Source: Mycobacterium conspicuum (GTDB taxonomy: Bacteria; Actinomycetota; Actinomycetes; Mycobacteriales; Mycobacteriaceae). Taken from it: a stretch of 64,000 bases of DNA. Of the stretch, positions 36,556-45,087 are shown piece after piece (position 1 is the stretch's first letter; each line of letters opens with the position of its first letter). The DNA is taken from positions 3,472,001-3,536,000 of the forward strand of contig NZ_AP022613.1 of the NCBI RefSeq assembly GCF_010730195.1, given 5' to 3'. Position numbers and translations under genes: made by a program. The notes beneath the pieces were generated by a model that was not told the origin of the DNA, did not search any database, and saw only the letters and a list, made by a program, of their open reading frames with translations.

Positions 36556-37590
36556 CTAGCCGGTGATCGCACCGACATCGGTTGTACCGCGCGCCGCGCG
36601 CAACGCGGCACCGACAGCGGCGGCGAGCTGCGGGCGCGGCGTCGTCACAACCGGGACCCCGAACCGCGCCGACAGTGTGGTGGTGACCATCGGCAGGCTC
36701 GCTCCCCCACCGACCGAAACCACCGCCGCGACGTCGGACTCGCGAATTCCGTTGCTCCGCAAGGTTGTTTCGAAGAATGCCATAAAGTTGGCGAGCGAAT
36801 CGCTGATAGCGTCGAGCAGTTCGGCCCTGGTGACCTGGATATCGAGCAGCGTGGTCACCGTCCTCGCCGAGAGCCGCTCCTTGGCGATTCGGCATTCCGC
36901 TCGGAGCCGAGCCAGCCGCGGGACGCCCCGGAACCCACCCGTGGGCAGATTGGCCAGCACGGCCGTCAACATCGCCTGGTCGAGCAGGTCGCCAGAGAAG
37001 TCACGACATCGCGCGGTGGCGCCCATCGGCTGGTACTCGCCCGCGGCCTCGACCAACGTGATGCTGGTCCCGCCGCCCCCGAAGTCGCACACCGCGACAA
37101 TTCCGCGCTCCGGGATGCCTGCGGCGGCGCGCACGGCGAACAGCGCCGCGGCGGCATCCGGGATGAGCGTCGGCGGCCGCGCACGGTTCGACCACTCCGA
37201 CACCCCGCTCAACGCCGCGCCCAGCTCGTCGACCGCCCTGCGCGGCCAATGCGCGGGGTAGGCGATCACCATGCTGTCGGGCACGGGCCGCCCGCGGGCG
37301 GCGATGTAGGCCAGCGCGCGCAGCGCGTCGGCGGCCAACACCTCGCTGCGATGCACCGAGCCGTCGACGGCCTCGATGGCGACGGGGTCGCCCACCCGGT
37401 CGACGAAGCCGGTGATCACCACGCCGAGCTCGTCCAGCTTCGGATTTTCCGACGGCACGCCGACCTCGGGCGGACGGTGGCGATACAGCGTCAACACGGG
37501 CTTGCGGGTGATCGCCTGCTCGGCGGTTACCGCGGCCAGATTCGTGGATCCGATGGACAAGCCCAGCGCGGGCCCGGCCACGTCAGCCAT
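36556..37590 (-). CDS. Hsp70-like ATPase-domain protein (short form of Rv2264c type)
   Basis: 344 residues from ATG 37590 (MADVAGPALG; ATG 37599 would add three). Actin/Hsp70-fold phosphate motifs are visible: LGLSIGSTNLAAV near residue 9, VCDFGGGGTSITLVE near 165, and VVSVGGGASLPMV near 293. The length stops at the ATPase domain; there is no substrate-binding domain. M. tuberculosis Rv2264c, at the same place, is as I remember longer, with a proline-rich C-terminal half that is absent here. Confidence 0.72.
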   Translation of the reverse strand: MADVAGPALGLSIGSTNLAAVTAEQAITRKPVLTLYRHRPPEVGVPSENPKLDELGVVITGFVDRVGDPVAIEAVDGSVHRSEVLAADALRALAYIAARGRPVPDSMVIAYPAHWPRRAVDELGAALSGVSEWSNRARPPTLIPDAAAALFAVRAAAGIPERGIVAVCDFGGGGTSITLVEAAGEYQPMGATARCRDFSGDLLDQAMLTAVLANLPTGGFRGVPRLARLRAECRIAKERLSARTVTTLLDIQVTRAELLDAISDSLANFMAFFETTLRSNGIRESDVAAVVSVGGGASLPMVTTTLSARFGVPVVTTPRPQLAAAVGAALRAARGTTDVGAITG

Positions 37591-37627
37591 GCGTCCCATC
37601 CCCCCGTCGGCGCAACCTAGACGCTGG

Positions 37628-38725
37628 TCAGCGGATGGTGCCCACCCCGGCAATCAGCGGCAGATCCAGCGGGGTCACCCAGCCGGGCGGCAGATCGTTG
37701 ACCGCCGGGACCGCGTTCAAAGCCCGCATCCCGGTCGACAGGCATCCGGCCGTGGCCGCGTCGCGCCCGGAGCCGTCGGTGAACCGGAACGCCGTCTCCT
37801 GGAAGATGCTCGGCGTCCCCTCGATGTCCACTCGGTAGACGTCGTTGTCGTGGCCCCTCGGCCAGTCCGGGGCGGCGTCGAGTCCGATGCGGTTGACGTG
37901 CTCGAGCTGGATCCGCGTCTCACCCTGGTAGATGCCGTTGATGGTGAACCGGACCGCGGCGACATGACCGGGCTTGATCACGCCCCTGGCCGAGTTGCGC
38001 TCCGTGGGCGTCACCCACTTGTCCCAGGTGGTGGTGATCTCGTCGAGCATGATGCCGGCGGCGTGCGCGATCATCGGGACGGTGGCGCCCCACGCGAAGA
38101 TCAGCATGTCGCGGTCTTCCAGCATCGGCTTGAATTCGGGCTCGCGGCCGATGCCCATCTCGAATTCGTAGTCACCCTCGTAGTTGGTGTAGTCCAGCAG
38201 CTCCGACGCGCGCACCCGCCGCACCTCGGAACACAGGCCCATCAGCGTCATCGGGAACAGGTCGTTGGCGAAGCCGGGGTCGATGCCGGTGGTGAAGCAG
38301 GACGACTGCCCCAGCTCGCAGGCCTCGGTGATGGGCTCGATCCAGTTCGGCGGATTGAGGTGCATGGTCGGCCAGACCCACGGCGTCATCGCCGTCGAGC
38401 ACACGTCGATGCCGGCGCGCAGGAAGGCGGTGATCAGCTTGATGTTGTCCTTGGCGTGCATGGCCGTCGGTCCGTAATGCACCAGCGCATCGGGTTTCAG
38501 CGCGATCAGCGCCTCGACGTCGTCGGTGGCGGTGATGCCCACCGGCTCGCCGAGCCCGCAGATGTCGCCGACATCGCGGCCGACCTTGTTCGGGTTGCTG
38601 ACGCCGACGCCCACCAACTCGAAGGCCGGATGTTTGACGATCTCCGCGATCACCATCCTGCCCACGAAGCCGGTGCCCCACACCACTACACGCTTTGCCG
38701 CGCGATTTGCTGACAATTCGCCCAT
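37628..38725 (-). CDS. Dihydrodipicolinate reductase-like NAD(P)-binding protein
   Basis: 365 residues. Rossmann motif VVVWGTGFVGRMV near residue 13, then the DHDPR-like VHYGPTAMHAKDN. The second half is unlike DapB, with TTGIDPGFANDLFP near 143, characteristic of a mycobacterial family often found near lipid or steroid genes. It is not the lysine-pathway enzyme by length; the substrate is unknown. Stop lies 37 bp before the Hsp70-like gene on the same strand. Confidence 0.75.
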   Translation of the reverse strand: MGELSANRAAKRVVVWGTGFVGRMVIAEIVKHPAFELVGVGVSNPNKVGRDVGDICGLGEPVGITATDDVEALIALKPDALVHYGPTAMHAKDNIKLITAFLRAGIDVCSTAMTPWVWPTMHLNPPNWIEPITEACELGQSSCFTTGIDPGFANDLFPMTLMGLCSEVRRVRASELLDYTNYEGDYEFEMGIGREPEFKPMLEDRDMLIFAWGATVPMIAHAAGIMLDEITTTWDKWVTPTERNSARGVIKPGHVAAVRFTINGIYQGETRIQLEHVNRIGLDAAPDWPRGHDNDVYRVDIEGTPSIFQETAFRFTDGSGRDAATAGCLSTGMRALNAVPAVNDLPPGWVTPLDLPLIAGVGTIR

Positions 38726-38824
38726 GAATCAACCTTTCGCTCACCGCTCACCCTAAGCGCTGCTCGACCCCAAACGACCCGAAACCCTCGACGCGACATG
38801 CCTGTAGTGACACGATGAGGAACC

Positions 38825-39172
38825 ATGACCAGTCGATGGGCTCTCGGCGGCGGCTCAGTCCTGTTCGCGGTGGCGGCCGGATTCGCGGCTACGTGCGGTG
38901 TGGCTAACGCGGACGCTTTCCCTCGGGTCCGCTACGAAGTGAGCGGTTCCGGCGTGGCGCAAGCCATCAACTACCAACTGGATACCGGTCAGAAGCACAT
39001 CGTGAATGTGCCCCTGCCGTGGTCGACGGAATTCACCGCATTCGGCGGGCAGGTATACGTGCTCAGCGTGGAGGGCGACGGCCAGGTCTCCTGCAACATC
39101 GTGGTCGACGGCAACTCGGTGTTCAAGGCGACAGCGTCGGGGACCCCGGGGCGGGCGGTCTGTTCGCATTGA
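38825..39172 (+). CDS. Soluble, secreted MmpS-like protein
   Basis: 115 residues. A signal peptide (cleavage after about ANADA, residue 30) precedes an MmpS-type beta domain: VRYEVSGSG, INYQLDTGQ, VPLPWSTEF and a C-terminal CNIVVDGNSVFKATASGTPGRAVCSH with two cysteines. True MmpS proteins keep an N-terminal membrane anchor and pair with an MmpL transporter; neither is seen here. It lies just upstream of cyp124 on the same strand. Confidence 0.8.
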   Translation: MTSRWALGGGSVLFAVAAGFAATCGVANADAFPRVRYEVSGSGVAQAINYQLDTGQKHIVNVPLPWSTEFTAFGGQVYVLSVEGDGQVSCNIVVDGNSVFKATASGTPGRAVCSH

Positions 39173-39192
39173 GTCGGAACTAGGAGGATCGC

Positions 39193-40533
39193 GTGGGCCT
39201 CGACATCAGCGACATCCGCAACAAAAGCGACAAGCGCGTCAAAGGCGTCAAGAAGGGCCTGAAGAAGCGCGTCAACGGCACGCCGCCGCCGGAGATTCCG
39301 CTTTCCGACATCCATCTTGAATCGCTTGACTTCTGGGCCCGCAACGACGACGTCCGCGACGGCACCTTCGCCACCTTGCGCCGCGAGGCCCCGATTTCGT
39401 TCTGGTCCCCGATCGAGTTCGAGGGCTTTGAGACCGGCAGCGGGTATTGGGCCTTGACCAAGTTGGACGACGTCCACTTCGCCAGCCGCCACCCGGACAT
39501 TTTCAGTTCCGCCGGCGGCATCACCGTCAACGACCAAACCCCGGAACTGGCCGAGTATTTCGGCTCGATGATCGTGCTCGACGATCCGCGGCATCAGCGG
39601 CTGCGTTCGATCGTCAGCCGGGCGTTCACACCCAAAGTGGTTGCCCGCATTGAAGAGTCGGTGCGCGAGCGCGCTCGCCGCCTGGTCGCGGGGATGATCG
39701 CCAATCATCCCGACGGGCAAGCCGATGTGGTCAGCGAACTCGCCGGGCCGCTGCCGTTGCAGGTGATCTGCGACATGATGGGCATTCCCGAGGAGGACCA
39801 CGAGCGAGTCTTCCACTGGACCAACGTGATCCTCGGGTTCGGCGACCCCGACCTGACGCTGGATTTCGAGGAATTCCTTCAGGTTTCGATGGACATCGGC
39901 GCCTACGCCAGCGCGCTGGCCGAGGATCGCCGGTCCAATCCGCACGACGATCTGACCACCAGCCTGGTGGAAGCCGAAGTCGACGGCGACCGGTTGACAT
40001 CGCAGGAAATCGCGTCGTTCTTCATCCTGTTGGTGGTGGCCGGCAACGAGACCACCCGCAACGCGATCAGCCACGGCGTGCTGGCGTTGTCCCGCTATCC
40101 CGAGCAACGCGACAAATGGTGGTCGGACTTCGACGCCCTGGCGCCCACCGCCGTCGAGGAGATCGTGCGCTGGGCGTCGCCCGTGGTGTACATGCGCCGC
40201 ACCCTGACCCAGGACTTCGAGCTCAGCGGCACCAAGATGGCCGCCGGCGACAAGGCGATCCTGTGGTACAACTCGGCCAACCGTGACGAGTCAAAGTTCG
40301 ACAATCCGTGGGCGTTTGACGTCGCGCGCAACCCCAACCCGCACCTCGGCTTCGGCGGTGGCGGCGCGCATTTCTGTCTGGGCGCGAACCTGGCCCGTCG
40401 CGAGATCCGAGTGGTGTTCGACGAGTTGCACCGCGAAGTCCCGGACTTGGTCGCGACGGCGGAACCCGCGCGCCTGCTGTCGCAATTCATCCACGGCATC
40501 AAGAGCCTGCCGGTCGCGTGGACCGCTCGATGA
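39193..40533 (+). CDS. cyp124: Cytochrome P450 CYP124, methyl-branched lipid omega-hydroxylase
   Basis: 446 residues, near-identical in large parts to M. tuberculosis CYP124A1 (Rv2266). I-helix LLVVAGNETTRNA, ExxR in EEIVRW, and the haem loop FGGGGAHFCLGANLARRE with Cys395. CYP124 hydroxylates the end of methyl-branched chains such as phytanate and cholesterol side chains. GTG 39193 is set by AGGAGG at 39182-39187. The amine-oxidase gene overlaps its stop, so electrons may not be the only link between the two. Confidence 0.96.
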   Translation: MGLDISDIRNKSDKRVKGVKKGLKKRVNGTPPPEIPLSDIHLESLDFWARNDDVRDGTFATLRREAPISFWSPIEFEGFETGSGYWALTKLDDVHFASRHPDIFSSAGGITVNDQTPELAEYFGSMIVLDDPRHQRLRSIVSRAFTPKVVARIEESVRERARRLVAGMIANHPDGQADVVSELAGPLPLQVICDMMGIPEEDHERVFHWTNVILGFGDPDLTLDFEEFLQVSMDIGAYASALAEDRRSNPHDDLTTSLVEAEVDGDRLTSQEIASFFILLVVAGNETTRNAISHGVLALSRYPEQRDKWWSDFDALAPTAVEEIVRWASPVVYMRRTLTQDFELSGTKMAAGDKAILWYNSANRDESKFDNPWAFDVARNPNPHLGFGGGGAHFCLGANLARREIRVVFDELHREVPDLVATAEPARLLSQFIHGIKSLPVAWTAR

Positions 40534-41888
40534 CCGACGCCGATGTCTGCGTGGTGGGTGCCGGTTTTGCGGGTTTGACCGCGGCGCTGCGCGTCAAGCA
40601 GGCGGGCCGGTCGGTGGCGTTACTCGAGGCCCGCGATCGGGTCGGCGGCCGCACCTTCACCGAGATGCGCGACGACGGATCGTGGATCGACCGCGGCGGC
40701 GCGTGGGTCGGGCCGACCCAGGACCGAATCCACGCGCTGATGGCCGAATTCGGCGTCAAGACCTTCAAGCAGTACCACGACGGCGAAGCGATGATGGTCG
40801 TCGACGGCAAGCAGTATCGCTACTCGGGCACGGTCCCGTGGACCATGAGCCCGTGGGCGTCGCTGAACCTCGGCGCGGGCTTCTACGGACTGAGCCAGTT
40901 GTGCAAGTCGATTCCGCTCGAGGCCCCCTGGGAGGCTAAGAAGGCGGCCAAGTGGGATCGCATGACGTTGGCCGAATGGCTGGACAGGAACGTCAAATCC
41001 AAAGCGGCGCACGACTTACTCGATACCGCGGTCTCCGGCTGCTACACGTCCGCCGCCTCCGAGGTGTCGATGCTGTTCGTGCTGTATCAGATGGCGTCCG
41101 GCGGCGGGCCCGGATTCGTGTTGGGCGGCAAGGACGCATCCCAGGACTCCCGGGTCATCGGCGGCATGGGTGCGATCTACCGGCCCGTCGCCGCCGAGCT
41201 GGGCGACGCGCTGCGGCTGTCGCAGCCGGTCCGGTCCATCACCCAGGACGCCGAGGGTGTCACCGTCCGCTCGGAGAATGACAGCGTGCGGGCCAGGCGG
41301 GTGATCGTCGCGGTACCGTTGGCGATCGCCAGCCAAATCACCTACGAGCCAATGCTTCCCGCCGATCGGTCGTTTCTGCACCAGCGGATGCCGAGTGGCG
41401 CGATCGTGAAGATTTCGATCGTCTACGACGAGCCGTTCTGGCGGGCCGACGGTCTGTGCGGTCAGTCCGCCGCACCCGGAACCGCGGCGCCGGTGACCAT
41501 CGACGCCTGCACCGACACCGGCACACCGGGGATTTTGTGCGTGGTCAGCGAGGGTCCCATTGCGCGCCAGCACTCGCGGTTGGGCGAAACCGAGCGCCGC
41601 CAAACGGTTCTCGACACCCTGGCCCAGCGGTTCGGCGCCAAGGCCGGCAAACCCGTGGACTACCACGAGCAGGACTGGAGCGCCGAGCGCTACTCCGGCG
41701 GCGGCATGTTGAGCCATGCGCCCCCCGGGGTGCTCACCGAGTTCGGCCACGCACTGCGCGAGCCGTGCGGCCGCATCCACTGGGCCGGCACCGAAACGTC
41801 GCCGAAAATGTGCGGCTGGATCGACGGGGCGATCCGCTCCGGTGAACGCGCCGCCAACGAGGTGCTGTCCTCCGCCGAGCAGGCGTGA
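40530..41888 (+). CDS. Flavin-dependent amine oxidase (MAO-like)
   Basis: 452 residues from ATG 40530, which overlaps the cyp124 stop (ATGA). FAD motif VVGAGFAGLTAALRV near residue 8, EARDRVGGRT near 33, and C-terminal IHWAGTETS-containing motif followed by GAIRSGERAANEVL. It belongs to the monoamine/polyamine oxidase family. In M. tuberculosis cyp124 is followed by other genes, so this pairing is lineage-specific; a substrate shared with CYP124 is possible but not shown. Confidence 0.88.
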   Translation: MTDADVCVVGAGFAGLTAALRVKQAGRSVALLEARDRVGGRTFTEMRDDGSWIDRGGAWVGPTQDRIHALMAEFGVKTFKQYHDGEAMMVVDGKQYRYSGTVPWTMSPWASLNLGAGFYGLSQLCKSIPLEAPWEAKKAAKWDRMTLAEWLDRNVKSKAAHDLLDTAVSGCYTSAASEVSMLFVLYQMASGGGPGFVLGGKDASQDSRVIGGMGAIYRPVAAELGDALRLSQPVRSITQDAEGVTVRSENDSVRARRVIVAVPLAIASQITYEPMLPADRSFLHQRMPSGAIVKISIVYDEPFWRADGLCGQSAAPGTAAPVTIDACTDTGTPGILCVVSEGPIARQHSRLGETERRQTVLDTLAQRFGAKAGKPVDYHEQDWSAERYSGGGMLSHAPPGVLTEFGHALREPCGRIHWAGTETSPKMCGWIDGAIRSGERAANEVLSSAEQA

Positions 41889-41897
41889 AAGTCCTTG

Positions 41898-42599
41898 TCA
41901 GCAACCCAGTTGCTGTGCCAGATCGAGGAAGTCAGCGGCGTTGATGTCGAACTCGTCCGAGTAGTGCACGTCGACATCGCCGCCCGCCCCGAATTCCAAG
42001 GGCCGGGCCACGAAAGCGGTGTGAAAACCGAGCCGGGCGGCGGCCCGGAGGTCGTACTTGTGGGCGGCGACCATCATGATGTCGGTGCCGTCCAGACCGA
42101 GGTAGGTCGCGGCCATGCGATAGATGGCCGGGTCGGGCTTGAACACCCCGGCCATTTCCGCGGCGAAGATTGTGTCCCAGGGCAAGCCCGCTCGCTTGGA
42201 GATGTTGACCACCGCGGCGACATCGGCATTCGAAAGGGTGGCCAGTGTGAACCGGCTTTTCAGCCGGGTCAGGCCGGCCACCACGTCCGGCCACGGCGTC
42301 AGGCGTTGCCACGCCAGCGTGAGCTCCTCGCGCTCGGCGTCGGTGAACCCCGTGATGTCGCATTCATCCAGCACGGTGTCCAATGCGTCGCGGTAAACCG
42401 AGTGCACCGAAACCCAGCCCTGGTGGGTGGTCTGCGCAGCCTCCAGCGCGGCGAAGTAGCTTGCCCGCCAACGCCGCACCATGTCGGGCCAATCGACGCC
42501 CGGGTGGCGACCGGCGCTGATCCGCTGCGCCTCGCCGCAGACGGTCGAGTGAAAATCCATCGCCGTGCCTTGCACGTCGAACAACAGCGCCTTGACCAC
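41898..42599 (-). CDS. Haloacid dehalogenase, type II-like
   Basis: 233 residues from GTG 42599. HAD motifs: nucleophile Asp8 in LLFDVQGT, Ser in ATLSNAD near 120, Lys in VFKPDPAIY near 155 and the acidic end MMVAAHKYDLRAA. The length and the helical cap match L-2-haloacid dehalogenases, although the position after the nucleophile usually holds a Tyr (FDAYGT) and is Gln here. Substrate unknown. Confidence 0.8.
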   Translation of the reverse strand: MVKALLFDVQGTAMDFHSTVCGEAQRISAGRHPGVDWPDMVRRWRASYFAALEAAQTTHQGWVSVHSVYRDALDTVLDECDITGFTDAEREELTLAWQRLTPWPDVVAGLTRLKSRFTLATLSNADVAAVVNISKRAGLPWDTIFAAEMAGVFKPDPAIYRMAATYLGLDGTDIMMVAAHKYDLRAAARLGFHTAFVARPLEFGAGGDVDVHYSDEFDINAADFLDLAQQLGC

Positions 42600-42619
42600 A
42601 CACTCATCATGCCGTCAAT

Positions 42620-42625
42620 TAAGAT
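42620..42625 (+). promoter_or_regulatory. Probable -10 element TAAGAT of the DUF202 gene, which decides its start
   Basis: TANNNT followed by 7 nt and GTG 42633. The alternative ATG 42609 would be upstream of it, so I prefer GTG 42633. Confidence 0.5.
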
Positions 42626-42632
42626 CTGCGAC

Positions 42633-43007
42633 GTGTCCGCCGGCGACCAAGAATCCGACAGCCCGGCCGAGACCGAGCCCGACTACCGCTTCACCCTGGC
42701 CAACGAACGGACCTTTCTGGCCTGGCAGCGCACCTCGCTCGGGCTGCTCGCCGCCGCCGTCGCGCTGGTACAAATCGTCCCGGAGCTGGGGATCCCCGGC
42801 GCGCGGCGGGCGCTCGGCGTCCTGCTCGCGGCGCTGGCAATTCTCACCAGCGGGATGGGATCGCTGCGCTGGCAACGGGCCGATCGCGCCATGCGACGCG
42901 GCCTCCCGCTGCCACGCCAGCCCTCACCGGCTTACCTGGGTGTGGGTCTGATCCTGGTCGGTGTTATCGCGCTCGGGCTGGTCGTCGCGCAGGTAATCAG
43001 GGGGTGA
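42633..43007 (+). CDS. DUF202 membrane protein, Rv2272-like
   Basis: 124 residues from GTG 42633 (132 from ATG 42609). The DUF202 signature ANERTFLAWQRTSLGLLAA is followed by three hydrophobic helices. DUF202 genes are often found in pairs (Rv2272-Rv2273 in M. tuberculosis); here a short ORF starting GTG 43004 overlaps the stop but does not continue as DUF202. Function unknown. Confidence 0.82.
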   Translation: MSAGDQESDSPAETEPDYRFTLANERTFLAWQRTSLGLLAAAVALVQIVPELGIPGARRALGVLLAALAILTSGMGSLRWQRADRAMRRGLPLPRQPSPAYLGVGLILVGVIALGLVVAQVIRG

Positions 43008-43201
43008 ACGACCCTGCGGCGGCGGGCATTTGGCCGAAGGGCGGGCGGCACCAGAGCGCCGCTACGCGGCCTCACACCGTCGTCTGTGCCAGCCAGATCG
43101 TGCGCAGGCCGCAGCTGGGATCCTCCACGACATGCGTCACCACGTTGAAGCCGGCGTCGTGCAGCAGCGCGCGATATTCGGCGCCGTCCAGGCTCGCGTG
43201 A
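43004..43201 (+). other. Possible remnant of a second DUF202 gene start (65-codon ORF)
   Basis: GTG 43004 overlaps the DUF202 stop (GTGA) and the ORF reads MNDPAAAGIW, then runs antisense into the methyltransferase. The overlap geometry is that of a coupled gene, but the protein after the first ten residues is not recognisable. Confidence 0.2.
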
Positions 43202-43725
43202 TACAGCGGCTCGCCCCGGTAGCTGCCCACCGCCTCGCCGGCCGACGGGCCGCTGGTGAACATCAGCGCGGCGCCGGCCGCCGCGTGGCGCTTGAAGATC
43301 GCGAACATCTGGCGTTGATCGGACTGCGACAGGTGAAAGAAGCTGTCCCAGGCGATGATTCCGTCGAAGCCGCGGTCCAGTCGCAGCGTTCGCATGTCCG
43401 CGACGAGCCATTCGTTCGCGGGGAAGCGCTGCTCGCACATGGCGATCATGGCGCTCGCGCCGTCCACGCCAGTCACCCGGCAGCGGCGTTCGATGAGGTA
43501 GCGGGCGATCGGCACGCCGCATCCACAGCCGAGGTCGAGCACCGTCGGGTCGCGCGGAAGCAGTTCCAGAAACCGATCCAGCCATGCCCGCTCGAAAAGG
43601 TCTTCGCCGCGATCACGCGACCAGGCGGCGGCGTGGCGTTGGTAGAGGTCGATGACGCTGCCGGCGCTACCAGAGGTAGACAACCGCGTCCTTGCCGCCG
43701 GTGCACTTGATCCAGGGGTTGGCAC
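43072..43725 (-). CDS. Class I SAM-dependent methyltransferase
   Basis: 217 residues from ATG 43725; TTG 43683 (202 residues) is an alternative that would shorten the overlap with the kinase gene, whose stop is at 43667. SAM motif VLDLGCGCGVPIARYL near residue 60 and the acidic end of strand 2 in VTGVDGAS. Substrate unknown. It ends the minus-strand run that begins with the membrane protein at 46150. Confidence 0.83.
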   Translation of the reverse strand: MPTPGSSAPAARTRLSTSGSAGSVIDLYQRHAAAWSRDRGEDLFERAWLDRFLELLPRDPTVLDLGCGCGVPIARYLIERRCRVTGVDGASAMIAMCEQRFPANEWLVADMRTLRLDRGFDGIIAWDSFFHLSQSDQRQMFAIFKRHAAAGAALMFTSGPSAGEAVGSYRGEPLYHASLDGAEYRALLHDAGFNVVTHVVEDPSCGLRTIWLAQTTV

Positions 43726-45082
43726 CGTCGCCGGCGCAGTGCATGAGGAAGTTGGCGGTATTGCGCGGATCGCAGATGGCGCCCGGCACGGTATCGCAGG
43801 GCACCGCTCCTTGCGCCGACACCGAGCGCTGCATGGTGCTGGCGTTGCCGTAGGTGTTCCAGTACGCCAGCATCACCGAGTTGGCGAAAAAGCACGACGT
43901 CCCTGCCGATCCGCGTCCGGCGTGCGTCCCGTACCCGGTTCCGCTCGCGACCTGGAAGCCCTGGTCGCACACGGTGTGGCTGATGCTTTGATCCGGACCG
44001 GTCACCAACGGCGCCGGTCCGACTGGGGCGCTCATCGACGGTCTCATCGAGGTGGTCGGGGCCGGCCCGGGGCCATGGATGTTCAGCTTGGCCAGCAGCG
44101 CGATCACGACGCCGATCGCGCCCAGAACCAACGCCGCCGACACGGCGATGACGGTCGGCACGAGCCAACGCGCGCGATCGCGCGGACGTTCGGGCGGCTT
44201 CGGGGTCTGGGGCACCCATGCCCTTTCCGTCGACTCGACCGAGGTGGTACCGACACCTTTCAGCGCGCGGTTGGCGGCTCGCCCCAACGCGCCCGCACTG
44301 CCATACCGATCGTCGGGTTCCTTGGCCATGCCACGGGCGATGACGTCGTCGAAGGAAGCCGGAACATCCGGGTTCGTCAGACTCGGCTGCGGCGGCGGGT
44401 AGGCCAGATGGGCCGCGATTACCGCCTCCGGGGTATCGACTTGAAACGGCATCTGGCCCGTAAGCGCTTCGTAGAGAACACATGTCAGGGCATAGACGTC
44501 GATCGCGGGCGTGATCTCCTGGCCCCCGAATCGCTCGGGCGCCATGTAGGCAAAGGAACCGACTTGAGCGCCGGCCGCCGTGAGGCGGGTATCGCCAATC
44601 GCCTCGGCGATGCCGAAATCCACCAGGTACGCGAAATCGGCCGGCGTGACAATGATGTTCTGCGGCTTGACATCACGATGGATCAAACCCTCGGCGTGCG
44701 CCGCGTCCAACGCGGCGGCGATCTGCGCGATGATGGCCACCGCCCGCGACGGATCCAGCGGCGCGGTGTCGATCATGGTCTGCAGGTCGGTGCCGCGGAC
44801 CAGTCGCATGTCGATGAACAGGCAGCCGTCGATCTCGCCGTAGCCGTGAATCGGGATGACATGCGGCTCTTGCAACTTGGCGGCGGCGTGGGACTCCCGC
44901 TCGAACCGGATCCGGTATTGCCGATCGTCGGCGAACTGGCTCTTGATGATCTTCAGGGCGACGGTTCGGCCGATTTCGTTGTCGTGCGCCTCGTAGACTT
45001 CGCCCATGCCCCCGCTGCCGAGCACGCCGGTGATCGTGTACTTGCCGAATGTCGTTCCGACACGGGACTCTTCCGCGGACAT
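43667..45082 (-). CDS. Receptor-type Ser/Thr protein kinase (Pkn family)
   Basis: 471 residues. Kinase domain about 13-270: glycine loop GVLGSGGMGEVYEA, VALKIIK lysine, HRDVKPQN catalytic loop, DFGIAEA and APE. The juxtamembrane linker is Pro-rich (TPKPPERPRDRARW); one transmembrane helix (about 306-330) is followed by an external domain of about 130 residues with several cysteines (VCDQGF, SCFF, PCDTVPGAICD, HCAG, KCTG). The activation loop lacks the usual Thr pair after DFG region seen in PknB. It lies 5 bp after the amidase gene, so they are probably co-transcribed. Confidence 0.93.
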   Translation of the reverse strand: MSAEESRVGTTFGKYTITGVLGSGGMGEVYEAHDNEIGRTVALKIIKSQFADDRQYRIRFERESHAAAKLQEPHVIPIHGYGEIDGCLFIDMRLVRGTDLQTMIDTAPLDPSRAVAIIAQIAAALDAAHAEGLIHRDVKPQNIIVTPADFAYLVDFGIAEAIGDTRLTAAGAQVGSFAYMAPERFGGQEITPAIDVYALTCVLYEALTGQMPFQVDTPEAVIAAHLAYPPPQPSLTNPDVPASFDDVIARGMAKEPDDRYGSAGALGRAANRALKGVGTTSVESTERAWVPQTPKPPERPRDRARWLVPTVIAVSAALVLGAIGVVIALLAKLNIHGPGPAPTTSMRPSMSAPVGPAPLVTGPDQSISHTVCDQGFQVASGTGYGTHAGRGSAGTSCFFANSVMLAYWNTYGNASTMQRSVSAQGAVPCDTVPGAICDPRNTANFLMHCAGDGANPWIKCTGGKDAVVYLW

Positions 45083-45087
45083 GGTCG

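Noticed and set aside
36556..37590. DnaK chaperone
   Set aside because: Only the ATPase part is present and motifs differ from DnaK.
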